A stretch of DNA of 64,000 bases. Origin: Chromatiaceae bacterium (lineage in GTDB: Bacteria > Pseudomonadota > Gammaproteobacteria > Chromatiales > Chromatiaceae). Below are positions 16,559 through 25,705 of this stretch, in pieces. The translations under genes and the position numbers were made by a program. Every line of letters starts with the position of its first letter. Within the stretch, counting starts at the first letter, position 1. The DNA lies in the NCBI GenBank assembly GCA_022340805.1, contig JAJDNF010000033.1:1-64000 (forward strand). Direction: 5' to 3'. The notes beneath the pieces were generated by a model. The model saw only the letters and a list, made by a program, of their open reading frames with translations, had not been told where the DNA came from and ran no database searches.

Positions 16559-17494
16559 TCAGGGTCTATCGTCCACAAGCCCTTCCTTCTTGACTGGAAT
16601 CAGGTCGGCCTTGCTCACGCCCAGGGCCAGGGCCGCCGTACTGGCGACGTAGATCGACGAGTAGGTACCGACGAAAATGCCGACCAGCAACGCGAACGAA
16701 AAACCGTGGATGATCTCGCCGCCAAGGAAGAACAGCGCCAGTACCACCAACACGGTCGTGCCGGAGGTCATCAGGGTGCGCGACAGCGTCTGGTTGATCG
16801 ATGAATTGACGATCTCCTTCGGACTGCCCTTGCGCATCTTGCGGAAATTCTCGCGGATACGGTCGAACACCACGATGGTGTCGTTCAGCGAATAGCCGAT
16901 CACCGCCAGTACCGCGGCCAGTACGGTCAGGTCGAACTCGATCTGCAACAGCGCGAAGCAACCCACGGTGATGATCACGTCATGGGCCAGTGCAATCACC
17001 GAACCGACCGCGAAGCGCCATTCGAAGCGCATCGCCACGTACATCAGGATCGCGATCAGCGACACCAGCACCGCCAGCGCACCGTCTTCGGCGAGTTCGT
17101 CACCGACCTGTGGGCCGACAAACTCGACGCGCCGCAGCTCGACCTTGCCGTCTGCCGCCTTGGACAGTGCCGCAAACACCTGATCGCTGACCAGCTTGGC
17201 GGATTCATCGCCGGACGCGGCCAGCCGAATCAATACGTCGCGCGGCGTGCCAAACTGCTGCACCGAGGCATCGGCATGACCGGTGCCGGCCAGCACCTGG
17301 CGCACGTCCTCGAGTTTGGGAACCGTCTCATAACCGAGCTCCAAAAGGGTGCCGCCGGTGAAGTCGATGCCCAGGGCCAGTCCACGTATCAGCAGGGCGA
17401 CGATCGCGATCAGGATCATCGCCCCCGACAGAACTGCCGCGATGCGGCGCTTGGAGATGAAATCGATATGCATCTCGCGTTTGAACCATTCCAT
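16559..17494 (-). CDS. secF: Protein translocase subunit SecF
   Basis: This is a 311-residue RND-type inner-membrane subunit that with SecD uses the proton gradient to drive late steps of Sec export. It begins MEWFKREMHIDFISKRRIAA, with the conserved LGIDFTGGTLLELGY after TM1, and has six predicted membrane segments. IGYSLNDTIVVFDRIREN and NQTLSRTLMTSGTTVLVVLALFFLGG are the TM4-TM5 signatures. ATG 17494 was preferred over 17539 because it gives the family N-terminus and leaves a 13 bp gap after secD. It is last in the queA-tgt-yajC-secD-secF group. Confidence 0.95.
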   Translation of the reverse strand: MEWFKREMHIDFISKRRIAAVLSGAMILIAIVALLIRGLALGIDFTGGTLLELGYETVPKLEDVRQVLAGTGHADASVQQFGTPRDVLIRLAASGDESAKLVSDQVFAALSKAADGKVELRRVEFVGPQVGDELAEDGALAVLVSLIAILMYVAMRFEWRFAVGSVIALAHDVIITVGCFALLQIEFDLTVLAAVLAVIGYSLNDTIVVFDRIRENFRKMRKGSPKEIVNSSINQTLSRTLMTSGTTVLVVLALFFLGGEIIHGFSFALLVGIFVGTYSSIYVASTAALALGVSKADLIPVKKEGLVDDRP

Positions 17495-17507
17495 CAGGCC
17501 ACCCCGC

Positions 17508-19364
17508 TCAAATCGACAGCGCGCGCACGCGCTTGCCACCGTAGATAAGGTTGACCACCGCGCGTGTGCCGACGATGGCCGTGAACATCGAGGTCAGGAT
17601 GCCGATGGCCAGCGTCACCGCGAAGCCACGCACCGGGCCGCTACCGATCGAAAACAGCACCACCGCGGCAATGAAGGTCGTGATGTTCGCGTCGAGGATC
17701 GTGCTGAATGCCTTGGAATAACCGGCGTGGATGCTCGCCTGCGGCGTACTGCCAATGCGCAACTCCTCGCGGATACGCTCGAAGATCAGCACGTTGGCGT
17801 CGACCGCCATGCCCACCGTGAGCACGATGCCGGCGATACCCGGCATCGTCAGGGTCGCCTGCAGGATCGACAATACCGCGACGATCAGCACCAGGTTGGC
17901 GAGCAGGGCGAGGTTGGCGACCAGGCCAAACACCTTGTAGTACAGCGCCATGAACACCAGCACCAGCGCCATGCCAACGACGACCGAGGTAACGCCCTGG
18001 TCGATGTTGTCCTGGCCCAGGCTCGGGCCGATCGTGCGCTCCTCGACGATATCGATCGGCGCGGCCAGCGCACCGGCGCGCAACAGCAGCGCCAACTGAT
18101 GTGCCTCCTGCGGGTTATCCAGTCCGGTGGTCTGGAAGCGACTGCCGAAGGGCTCACGAATCGTGGCGACGTTGATCACCTCTTCAACCCACTGGCGGAT
18201 CGGCTTGCCGTCTGCATCGCGCCCGACGGTACGCTTTTCCTTGAACACGACCGCCATCGGCTTGCCGACGTTTTCGGTCGTGACATTGCGCATGCGGCGC
18301 GCGCCCTTGCTGTCGAGGTTGACATACACGGCCGACTGGCCGGACTGCTGATCGAAGCCTGCCGAGGCACTGGTCATCTCGTCACCGGTCACGATGACCT
18401 GACGCTTGAGCAGAATCGGCGTGCCGTTACGCTCGCGATACAGCGCCGCACCGGGCGGCACATGCCCGGTGCGCTCGGCCTCGAATGCCTGCCCCGGATC
18501 GCCATGCACCAGGCGATACTCCAGCGTCGCGGTGGCCCCCAGCAGATCCTTGACCTTGCCAGGATCCTGCACGCCGGGCAGTTCTACCACGATGCGCCTG
18601 TCGCCCTGCTGCTGAATCACCGGCTCGGCGACGCCCAGCGCATTCACGCGGTTGCGCAGCGTGGTGATGTTCTGCTCCAGTGCCAGCTTGCGCGCCGAAC
18701 GCTCCTTGTCGGGCGGCATGGACACGCGCACATAGAAGGCATCGGCATCGTCGCTCACGCTGACCGTCATGTCGCGAAACTCGCTGCCCAGCTTCTTCTC
18801 CGCTTCGTCGCGGGTCTGCGCATCGTTGAAGCGCACATCCACGCCGTTGCCGGATTCCTTGACCGAGACGTAGCGGAGCTTCTCGTCGCGCAGCAGGGTG
18901 CGCACATTGCCCCCGTCACGCTCGACCGACTTGGCGATCGCCGCCTCCATGTCGACGTCAATCAGCACATGGATACCGCCGCGCAGGTCGAGGCCGAGAT
19001 TCATCGGCTTGCCACTGACAAGCTGCAGCCAGCCGGGGACATCCGGCGAGAGCGTCAGGGCGTGAGTGAACTCCGGGGGCAGCATCTTCGCGACCACATC
19101 CTGGCCCGCCAGCTGCGCACCCGGTGCCTTGAAGCGGATCTGCAGGCGGTCGGGCTTGAGTTCCGAAGACTTGATGGCGATCTGATTGCGCTCGAGCGCG
19201 GCCAGGATGTTCTGCCGCAGCGTCTCGCTGACCGTTTCGCCATGCGTGCCGGTCACCTCGATGACCGGGTCCTGCGAGTAGATATTCGGCAACGCATACA
19301 ACAGACCGGCCAGCATCACGAAGGCTACCAGCAGGTTTTTCCACAGGGGATTTCGGTTAAGCAT
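17508..19364 (-). CDS. secD: Protein translocase subunit SecD
   Basis: The product is the 618-residue partner of SecF. MLNRNPLWKNLLVAFVMLAGLLYALPNIY is TM1. The first periplasmic domain contains LGLDLRGGIHVLIDVDM. The large P1 domain covers residues of about 140-440. The C-terminal bundle has GMALVLVFMALYYKVFGLVAN, TLTMPGIAGIVLTVGMAVDANVLIFERIREELR and ILDANITTFIAAVVLFSIGSGPVRGFAVTLAIGI, the standard TM4-TM6 signatures. Length and motif order are normal. A 21-base GC-rich inverted repeat (19391-19411) sits between yajC and secD, so expression within the operon may be tuned by RNA structure. Confidence 0.95.
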   Translation of the reverse strand: MLNRNPLWKNLLVAFVMLAGLLYALPNIYSQDPVIEVTGTHGETVSETLRQNILAALERNQIAIKSSELKPDRLQIRFKAPGAQLAGQDVVAKMLPPEFTHALTLSPDVPGWLQLVSGKPMNLGLDLRGGIHVLIDVDMEAAIAKSVERDGGNVRTLLRDEKLRYVSVKESGNGVDVRFNDAQTRDEAEKKLGSEFRDMTVSVSDDADAFYVRVSMPPDKERSARKLALEQNITTLRNRVNALGVAEPVIQQQGDRRIVVELPGVQDPGKVKDLLGATATLEYRLVHGDPGQAFEAERTGHVPPGAALYRERNGTPILLKRQVIVTGDEMTSASAGFDQQSGQSAVYVNLDSKGARRMRNVTTENVGKPMAVVFKEKRTVGRDADGKPIRQWVEEVINVATIREPFGSRFQTTGLDNPQEAHQLALLLRAGALAAPIDIVEERTIGPSLGQDNIDQGVTSVVVGMALVLVFMALYYKVFGLVANLALLANLVLIVAVLSILQATLTMPGIAGIVLTVGMAVDANVLIFERIREELRIGSTPQASIHAGYSKAFSTILDANITTFIAAVVLFSIGSGPVRGFAVTLAIGILTSMFTAIVGTRAVVNLIYGGKRVRALSI

Positions 19365-19390
19365 GTTTCAAACTGAGACCAGGTGAGGAA

Positions 19391-19411
19391 CGGCCGCGTG
19401 GGGTGCGGCCG
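19391..19411 (-). other. Inverted repeat between yajC and secD
   Basis: CGGCCGC at 19391-19397 and GCGGCCG at 19405-19411 flank a 7-base loop inside the 56 bp yajC-secD gap. There is no U-tract, so it looks like an RNA-processing or stability hairpin rather than a terminator. Confidence 0.45.
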
Positions 19412-19420
19412 CGGGCATGG

Positions 19421-19747
19421 TTACATCTCTTTCAGGCTGCCCTTCGGCATGACCGCTTCGATAGCGGTCCTGCGGACGGTTACGACGACATTGTCGGCGA
19501 CCTCGACCTTCATGAAGTTTTCGCCGAGTTCGGTGACCTTGCCCATCAGGCCACCCATGGTCTGGATTTCATCGCCCTTTTTCAGGGCCGCGACCATCGT
19601 CTTGTGTTCTTTCTGCCGCTTGACCTGCGGTCGAATGAGGAAGAAGTACATAATGACGAACATGCCGATCAGGAACAGGATCGACATGCCCCCATCCGCG
19701 CCAGGTGTCGGCGTCTGCGCCATTGCGTCAGAAACAAAAAAACTCAT
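19421..19747 (-). CDS. yajC: Sec translocon accessory subunit YajC
   Basis: This 108-residue single-span membrane protein associates with SecDF. After a short alanine/proline/glycine-rich N-terminus comes the membrane segment MSILFLIGMFVIMYFFLIRPQVKRQKEH, then KGDEIQTMGGLMGKVTELGENFMKVEVADNVVVTVRRTAIEAVMPKG. This is the conserved YajC beta domain. It is located directly upstream of secD on the same strand, as in most gammaproteobacteria. Confidence 0.95.
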   Translation of the reverse strand: MSFFVSDAMAQTPTPGADGGMSILFLIGMFVIMYFFLIRPQVKRQKEHKTMVAALKKGDEIQTMGGLMGKVTELGENFMKVEVADNVVVTVRRTAIEAVMPKGSLKEM

Positions 19748-19813
19748 CGTACGCTCCCGTCAGATCCAAAAAAAGCGGCGTGTTCGCCCAAAGGCGCGTG
19801 ATTATGCCATAGC

Positions 19814-20941
<1,128 letters not shown>

Positions 20942-20951
20942 TCAGCAGAAC

Positions 20952-20980
20952 TTGACACATGATCAAGAATATTAGAAGAT
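20952..20980 (+). promoter_or_regulatory. Candidate promoter of the small RNA between tgt and queA
   Basis: A perfect -35 TTGACA (20952-20957) is followed after 17 bp by GAAGAT (20975-20980), which keeps the key second A and last T of a -10 box. The predicted start near 20986-20988 coincides with the first base of the 5' hairpin. The -10 match is only 3 of 6, so it is a moderate prediction. Confidence 0.5.
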
Positions 20981-20986
20981 TCGCAT

Positions 20987-21064
20987 GTACTGATTATTCA
21001 GTACACTCCTCCATCCTCCTTTGGTGGAACTTGGGCGCGGCACCCCCTGCCGCGCCCTTTTTTT
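20987..21064 (+). ncRNA. Candidate small regulatory RNA with anti-Shine-Dalgarno motif
   Basis: No reading frame of note lies here. The plus strand reads as a compact RNA of about 78 nt. The 5' hairpin GTACTGA-TTAT-TCAGTAC (20987-21004) has a perfect 7 bp stem. It is followed by a C/U-rich single-stranded stretch (ACTCCTCCATCCTCCTTTGG, 21005-21024) containing CCTCCTTT, the same string as the 3' end of many 16S rRNAs. The 3' end is a strong intrinsic terminator. Promoter, body and terminator are all on the plus strand, opposite to the flanking tgt and queA genes. Small RNAs with exposed CCUCC motifs commonly pair with ribosome binding sites. Function is inferred only. Confidence 0.6.
21033..21064 (+). 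terminator. Strong rho-independent terminator of the candidate sRNA
   Basis: GGGCGCGGC (21033-21041) and GCCGCGCCC (21049-21057) form a perfect 9 bp GC stem around a 7-base C-rich loop, followed by seven T. The T-run exists only on the plus strand side, so it cannot serve queA, which is transcribed the other way. Confidence 0.85.
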
Positions 21065-21114
21065 AAGCCTCGCCACAACGCGCCGGCGGGTGTCCCGGCA
21101 CCCCCCTTTAGGGA

Positions 21115-22134
21115 CTATTCCCCACGTTCGATGAACATCGCGTCGCCGTAGCTGAAGAAACGATAGCCGGCGGCCACGGCATGCCGGTAGGCCGCCATCG
21201 TGCGCCGGTACCCGGCGAATGTGCAGACCAGGATCAGCAGGGTCGATTCCGGCAGATGAAAGTTGGTCAGCAATGCATCGACCACGCGGAACTCGAACCC
21301 CGGCCGGATGAACAGCGAGGTCTCGCCGCGAAACGCGGCCAGCTGCCCCCCGGCGGCGGCCGTCTCCAGGCTGCGCACGCTGGTGGTGCCGACCGCGACC
21401 ACGCGACCGCCGCGGGCACGGGTCCGCTGCACTGCCGCGACCGTCTCCTCGCCCACCTCCAGCCATTCGCTGTGCATACGGTGCTGGTCCAGATCCTGGA
21501 CGCGTATCGGCTGAAAGGTGCCAGCGCCGACGTGCAGTGTCACCTGCGCGCGCTCGACCCCCAACGCATCGAGCCGGTCCAGCATCGCCTGATCGAAATG
21601 CAGCCCGGCGGTCGGCGCGGCGACCGCCCCCGGGCGCACGCCGAATACCGTCTGGTAGCGCTCCTGGTCGAGTTCGGTGTCCGTGCGCTGGATATAGGGT
21701 GGCAGCGGCATATGACCGTGCGCCTGCATCAACGCGGCAAAGGTCGCGCGCTCGCTGTGCAGGCGGTATAGGTCACCCTCGCGCCCCTCGGCAAGCAGGA
21801 CCTGGTCACCGATCAGAATGCGGCTGCCCGGCCTGGGCGGCTTGCTGGCGCGGACCTGGGCCAGCGCCCGGTCTTCGGCGGTTAGGCGCTCGATCAGCAC
21901 CTCGACCTTGCCGCCGGTCTCTTTGACCCCGTACAGGCGCGCCGGCAGCACCCGCGTGTCGTTGAACACCAGCAGGTCACCGCGGCGCAGCAGCTCGACC
22001 AGATCGGCGAACCGCCGGTCCTGCACCGGCCCCGCGGCGGGTAGATGCAGCAAGCGGCTCGCGCCACGTTGCGCGGTCGGCTGCTGGGCTATCAGCTGTG
22101 TCGGGAGATCGTAGTGAAAATCGCGCAGTCGCAT
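21115..22134 (-). CDS. queA: S-adenosylmethionine:tRNA ribosyltransferase-isomerase
   Basis: This 339-residue enzyme transfers and isomerises the ribosyl moiety of SAM to preQ1-tRNA, giving epoxyqueuosine. It starts [19 protein letters not shown], the family N-terminus. [55 protein letters not shown] and [38 protein letters not shown] are the conserved blocks. ATG 22134 is 65 bp from the tRNA-Leu gene on the opposite strand, so the queA promoter must lie in or next to that tRNA's promoter region. Confidence 0.96.
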   Translation of the reverse strand: MRLRDFHYDLPTQLIAQQPTAQRGASRLLHLPAAGPVQDRRFADLVELLRRGDLLVFNDTRVLPARLYGVKETGGKVEVLIERLTAEDRALAQVRASKPPRPGSRILIGDQVLLAEGREGDLYRLHSERATFAALMQAHGHMPLPPYIQRTDTELDQERYQTVFGVRPGAVAAPTAGLHFDQAMLDRLDALGVERAQVTLHVGAGTFQPIRVQDLDQHRMHSEWLEVGEETVAAVQRTRARGGRVVAVGTTSVRSLETAAAGGQLAAFRGETSLFIRPGFEFRVVDALLTNFHLPESTLLILVCTFAGYRRTMAAYRHAVAAGYRFFSYGDAMFIERGE

Positions 22135-22159
22135 GGGCGCGCGATATTAGCACAGGCAC

Positions 22160-22187
22160 TTGCCGGCGCTGTCGATCTCGCTATACT
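22160..22187 (+). promoter_or_regulatory. Promoter of tRNA-Leu
   Basis: TTGCCG (22160-22165) and TATACT (22182-22187) are separated by 16 bp. A GC-rich discriminator (GCGCG) follows directly, as usual for stringently controlled stable RNA genes. The predicted start is a few bases before the tRNA at 22200. Confidence 0.6.
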
Positions 22188-22199
22188 GCGCGACTCTCT

Positions 22200-22286
22200 G
22201 CCGGGGTGGTGGAATTGGTAGACACAGGGGATTCAAAATCCCCCGCTGGCAACAGCTTGTCGGTTCGAGTCCGACCCTCGGTACCA
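22200..22286 (+). tRNA. tRNA-Leu (anticodon CAA)
   Basis: This is an 87-nt class II tRNA with an encoded CCA end. The acceptor GCCGGGG pairs with CCTCGGT (one G-T and one G-U type pair) before discriminator A. The D-arm has TGGTGGAATTGGTAGACAC. The anticodon arm is GGGGA-TTCAAAA-TCCCC with anticodon CAA, reading UUG codons. A long variable arm (CGCTGGCAACAGCTTG) follows, and the T-arm is GTCGGTTCGAGTCCGAC. It sits alone between queA and the class V aminotransferase gene. Confidence 0.97.
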
Positions 22287-22315
22287 ATTGCGAAAACAAT
22301 AACTTAACTATAAAC

Positions 22316-22338
22316 AGCGGGCGCTCACGCGGCCCGCT
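22316..22338 (-). terminator. Possible terminator hairpin at the end of the class V aminotransferase gene
   Basis: AGCGGGC (22316-22322) pairs with GCCCGCT (22332-22338), with the stop codon in the 9-base loop. On the minus strand it is followed by GTTTATAGTTAAG, a weak U-rich run. It also separates the gene from the convergent tRNA-Leu. Confidence 0.4.
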
Positions 22339-24037
22339 GCACCAACTGCGCGGCCTGTTCGAGATACGTCTGGTAGTGCTGCCTGCGCACCCCCTCGGCA
22401 AGGGCCTGCGGCTCGACTCGATCGCCCTGTAGCGCGTCGCGCAGAGACCAAGACACCGCCGGCTGCTGCCAGCCTTTGTGCCGCCAGCCACCGCTCCTGG
22501 CGTCGAAATGATACTGCCGGACAAAGCGGTGGCCGTGCTCCGCGACGAACTCCACGCAGCGCAGCAGATAGTCCACCTCGGCCGTGTCGAACACATAGTG
22601 GAAACCGACACGACACCAGCCGGGCTTGACCCCGTGATAACCGCGCGTGATCCACGACCGGTATTCGTCGGCCTTGTGCTGGTCGATACCGAGCAACTGG
22701 TGGCCGTAGGGGCCGGCACAGGAACAACCGGCCCTGCTCTGGATGCCGAACAGGTCGTTCAACAGTGTGGTCACGAAGCGTGGGTGCAGATACTGGCCCT
22801 TGGGATCCTTGATATTGAACGACACGATACCGACGCGCCGTGCCGGGTCGGGATTGCCGAGAATCTCGATGCGCGGATGCGCACCCCAGCGCGCGAAGGC
22901 CTGGCCGACCATCTCCGCCTCGCGCCGCTCGATGCGCTCGATACCGACCGCCGCCTTCACCTCGAATGCCAGGGCCGCGCGCAGGGTCTGCAATATGCCC
23001 GGCGTGCCGGCCTTTTCCCGCGCCTCGATGTCATGAATGAAATCGTGATCTTCCGGGCCCACGTAATCGACCGTGCCACCCCCGGCGATACTGGGCGGAA
23101 GCTCCGGGTGATAACAACGCTTGTTGAATATCAGCAGCCCGCTCGATCCAGGCCCGCCGAGAAACTTGTGCGGCGAGATGAACACCGCGTCGAGGAAGGC
23201 CGCCGGCTCGCCATCTCCAAGCGCGGGGTTCATATCGATCGGCACATAGGGGGCCGAGGCCGCATAGTCGAAAAACGCCAGCGCGTCGTAGCGGTGCAGC
23301 AGCTTCGCCAGCTCGTAGACCGGTGAGCGCATGCCGGTGACATTGGAGGCCGCAGAAAAGGAGCCGATGCGCACACGACCCTGGTAGGCGGGATCCTGCA
23401 GCAGCGTCTCCAGGTGCCGCAGATCGATGCCGCCATCGTCCGCCATCGCCACCTCGATCACGGTCACCAGACTTTCGCGCCAGGATATTTCATTCGAATG
23501 GTGCTCGTAGGGCCCGACAAATACCACCGGCTGGTGGCGCCGGCAGTACTGTTCGAATCCGGCCGCCTGCTGCGGCCCGAGGAATCCCTGCAACAGACCA
23601 TTCAGCAACACACGACCTGCAGCCGGCAGCTTCACCCCGACCAATTGCTGCATCCGGTCGATGGCGCCCGTGGCGCCGGTTCCGCAGGCGATGATGCGCC
23701 CGTCGGGACCGGCGTTGACCGCCTGCTTGATGGACTGCTCCGCCCGGTGCAGCAACTCGGTGGTGACGCGCCCACTGATATCGTCCTCGGTGTGGCTGTT
23801 CGCATACAGCTGCTGATGGCGCAGCAGGTAGTCCTCGACGAAATGCAGCGAACGCCCGGAGGCCGTGTAGTCTGCGTACAACATCAGGCGTTCGCCGAAC
23901 GGCGTTTCGACCAGGGTGTCGACACCGACGATCTGCCCGCGCAGGTAGTCCAGGTCGAGAGTGTTGTCGCTCAATCCGTCCACGCCTTGCTTCTCTGCCC
24001 CATGCTGATGATCCGCCGCCGCGAACAGGTCGGGCAT
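22325..24037 (-). CDS. Class V PLP-dependent aminotransferase (cysteine desulfurase-like)
   Basis: The product is a 570-residue fold-type I enzyme of the aminotransferase class V superfamily. The N-terminal YADYTASGRSLHFVEDYLL, GPYEHHSNEISWRE, ALAFFDYAASAPYVPIDM and the predicted PLP lysine in AVFISPHKFLGGPGSSGLL are clear. SRAGCSCAGPYGHQLLG carries cysteines where group II desulfurases have their catalytic loop. It is longer than SufS/CsdA (about 400) and belongs to a less studied subgroup with an extended C-terminus. ATG 24037 is used. The frame stays open to 24856 upstream without support, and a GTG at 23983 preceded by an AAGG sequence is an alternative start. No suf or isc genes are near, so its physiological role is unknown. 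Confidence 0.75.
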   Translation of the reverse strand: MPDLFAAADHQHGAEKQGVDGLSDNTLDLDYLRGQIVGVDTLVETPFGERLMLYADYTASGRSLHFVEDYLLRHQQLYANSHTEDDISGRVTTELLHRAEQSIKQAVNAGPDGRIIACGTGATGAIDRMQQLVGVKLPAAGRVLLNGLLQGFLGPQQAAGFEQYCRRHQPVVFVGPYEHHSNEISWRESLVTVIEVAMADDGGIDLRHLETLLQDPAYQGRVRIGSFSAASNVTGMRSPVYELAKLLHRYDALAFFDYAASAPYVPIDMNPALGDGEPAAFLDAVFISPHKFLGGPGSSGLLIFNKRCYHPELPPSIAGGGTVDYVGPEDHDFIHDIEAREKAGTPGILQTLRAALAFEVKAAVGIERIERREAEMVGQAFARWGAHPRIEILGNPDPARRVGIVSFNIKDPKGQYLHPRFVTTLLNDLFGIQSRAGCSCAGPYGHQLLGIDQHKADEYRSWITRGYHGVKPGWCRVGFHYVFDTAEVDYLLRCVEFVAEHGHRFVRQYHFDARSGGWRHKGWQQPAVSWSLRDALQGDRVEPQALAEGVRRQHYQTYLEQAAQLVQRAA

Positions 24038-24463
24038 TCCCCGTTTCGTGCGGCCCGATCGGCGCACGATCCGGTTGCGACCTGATCCGGGCGTCCGCCG
24101 GGCCTTGCCCGAATGCAATCCGTGCCAACAAAAATGCCCCAGCGCTGGTCCCGATAGTAGAGCAGATTCGCCCCCCCGGCATACCCGGCGCCCCACCCGG
24201 GGAGCTCTGCACAGGTCCGTCCTGGACTTCTCAGAGCACGCGACGGCGCCGTTGTGATTGGTGCAGCGCTGAGTTGATCCGGGCCTCCCCAGCGGGATGA
24301 GGAGCGGTCCAAGATCATGCCGCTGCCCGGGTCCTCGAGGAAAGCTGGAAAACACCGGCTCAATCGGCTCAACATACGCTCCCAGGCAGTCGGCGGCGGG
24401 CCTGGTCCGGCCTCGGCAAACACCTGCGGGCGATGCAGGCCGCGTATTGAGGAGACCTTTTCG
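24038..24463. other. 426 bp gap without a convincing gene
   Basis: This lies between the divergent class V aminotransferase and PAP2 genes and should hold both promoters. Open frames cross it on both strands only because of high GC, and none has a start with a ribosome binding site or a recognisable product. I see no repeat, strong hairpin or clear -10/-35 pair. Confidence 0.5.
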
Positions 24464-25228
24464 ATGAACCGCACAACCACCCTGCGCACTGACGCGAGCC
24501 GACGGCGCCTGCTGGAGCGCTTCACCTGGATCGCTACGGCCATCCTGTTGCTCGGCGTCGCGGCCTTCCTCGGCATCGCCGATGAGGTCATGGAGGGCGA
24601 CACCTCGCGGCTCGATGAGCACATTCTGTTGGCCATGCGGGTCCCCGGCAACCCGGCCCAGCCGATCGGGGCTGCCTGGGTCGAGGAAAGCTTCCGCGAC
24701 TTCACCGGTCTCGGCGGGGTGGGCGTGCTGGGTATGCTGACCGCCGCGACCCTCGGCTACCTGTGGCTGACGGGAATGCGACGGGCCGCGATGTACGTGT
24801 TGATCGCCATCGGCGGAGGTCTGTTGCTCAGCCTGGCGCTCAAGGCCGGTTTTCACCGCCCCCGACCGGACCTGGTCTCACACGGGTCGATGGTCTACAC
24901 ATCGAGCTTTCCGAGTGGCCACTCCATGCTCTCGGCGGTCGTCTATCTGACCGGGGGTGCGATGCTGGCACTGCTGCATAGGCAGCGTGCGGTGCGTGTA
25001 TACATCCTTGGCTGTGCCGTACTGGCCACCGTGCTGGTCGGGATCAGCCGGGTGTATCTGGGCGTCCACTGGCCCACCGACGTGCTTGCAGGCTGGGCCG
25101 GTGGGGCCGCCTGGGCGGCGCTGTGTTGGCTGGTCGCCCGGCAGCTGCAGTCCGGTGACCACCTGGACCTCGGCGTCCCTCCGGCAGGCATCAGGCCCGA
25201 ACCAGGCAATCCTGACGGCACGGCCTGA
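24464..25228 (+). CDS. PAP2-family membrane phosphatase
   Basis: This is a 254-residue integral membrane lipid phosphatase of the type 2 phosphatidic acid phosphatase superfamily (relatives of PgpB and undecaprenyl-pyrophosphate phosphatases). The three catalytic motifs are complete: KAGFHRPRPD near residue 126, SFPSGHSM near 148-155 and SRVYLGVHWPTDV near 195-207. The catalytic histidines are in the last two. Six hydrophobic segments are predicted. ATG 24464 has GAGGAGA 9 bases upstream. It converges on the usp gene. The substrate may be phosphatidate, phosphatidylglycerophosphate or C55-PP. Confidence 0.9.
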   Translation: MNRTTTLRTDASRRRLLERFTWIATAILLLGVAAFLGIADEVMEGDTSRLDEHILLAMRVPGNPAQPIGAAWVEESFRDFTGLGGVGVLGMLTAATLGYLWLTGMRRAAMYVLIAIGGGLLLSLALKAGFHRPRPDLVSHGSMVYTSSFPSGHSMLSAVVYLTGGAMLALLHRQRAVRVYILGCAVLATVLVGISRVYLGVHWPTDVLAGWAGGAAWAALCWLVARQLQSGDHLDLGVPPAGIRPEPGNPDGTA

Positions 25229-25230
25229 CT

Positions 25231-25250
25231 GCAGGTGCGCAGCGCACTGC
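25231..25250. terminator. Hairpin between convergent PAP2 and usp genes
   Basis: GTGCG-CAG-CGCAC, extended by GCA/TGC with one bulged G, lies directly after the PAP2 stop and 11 bp before the usp stop. No T-run is present on either side, so it is a weak bidirectional terminator candidate. Confidence 0.35.
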
Positions 25251-25261
25251 CGAGATCCGAC

Positions 25262-25693
25262 TCAGGGCCTGATCACCAGCACCGAGCAGGGCGCGCGCTG
25301 CACCACATGGGTGGTGCTGGAACCGAGAAATATCTTGCTGATATCGCGCCCCCGCGACGGCATGACGATCAGGTCGATCTTCTTGTCATGCGCGTAGTCG
25401 ACAATGAACTTGTGCGGACTCCCCTCACCGACATCGCACCGCACCGCCTCGGGATCGCGAAAACGCGCCTTGATCAGCTTCTCGATCTCCGTGCAGGCAT
25501 CCCGTCGGGCGCGCTCAACCGCATCCGCAGGGAAATAGCTCGCAACGACCGGCATGCTGAAGTCCGGTATCACGGTAACCACCGTGATATTCGATTCATA
25601 TCGCTCGGCGATATCCTGGGCGACCATTATCGCCCGCTCGGTGAGTTCGTTTTCTTCCAGATCGATCGGCAGCAGAATTTGCTTGAACATCAT
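25262..25693 (-). CDS. Universal stress protein (UspA family) of the TRAP operon
   Basis: This is a 143-residue UspA-fold protein beginning MMFKQILLPIDLEENELTERA and ending VMPSRGRDISKIFLGSSTTHVVQRAPCSVLVIRP. The last block resembles the ATP-binding G-rich loop of ATP-binding USPs. It starts 12 bp after the stop of the TRAP permease and is therefore in the same operon. This parallels the ectoine transporter TeaABC of Halomonas, where the USP TeaD regulates transport in response to ATP. A similar regulatory role is a reasonable inference here. Confidence 0.88.
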   Translation of the reverse strand: MMFKQILLPIDLEENELTERAIMVAQDIAERYESNITVVTVIPDFSMPVVASYFPADAVERARRDACTEIEKLIKARFRDPEAVRCDVGEGSPHKFIVDYAHDKKIDLIVMPSRGRDISKIFLGSSTTHVVQRAPCSVLVIRP

Positions 25694-25705
25694 CAGGTCT
25701 CCGAT

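Noticed and set aside
17349-19376. Plus-strand open frame of 675 codons opposite secD
   Set aside because: secD and secF are unmistakable on the minus strand. The opposite frame is rich in His, Arg and Gln and is a codon-bias artefact.
20987-21004. LexA-type SOS box (GTACTGATTATTCAGTAC)
   Set aside because: The spacing between CTG and CAG is 6 instead of the 8-10 needed for CTGT-N8-ACAG, and an RNA hairpin explains the symmetry better.
21033-21064. Terminator of queA
   Set aside because: The T-run is on the plus-strand side only, while queA is transcribed on the minus strand and would meet an A-run before the stem.
24038-24856. N-terminal extension of the class V aminotransferase by some 270 residues
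   Set aside because: The extension crosses the PAP2 start region, lacks resemblance to any domain, and has no start with a ribosome binding site.
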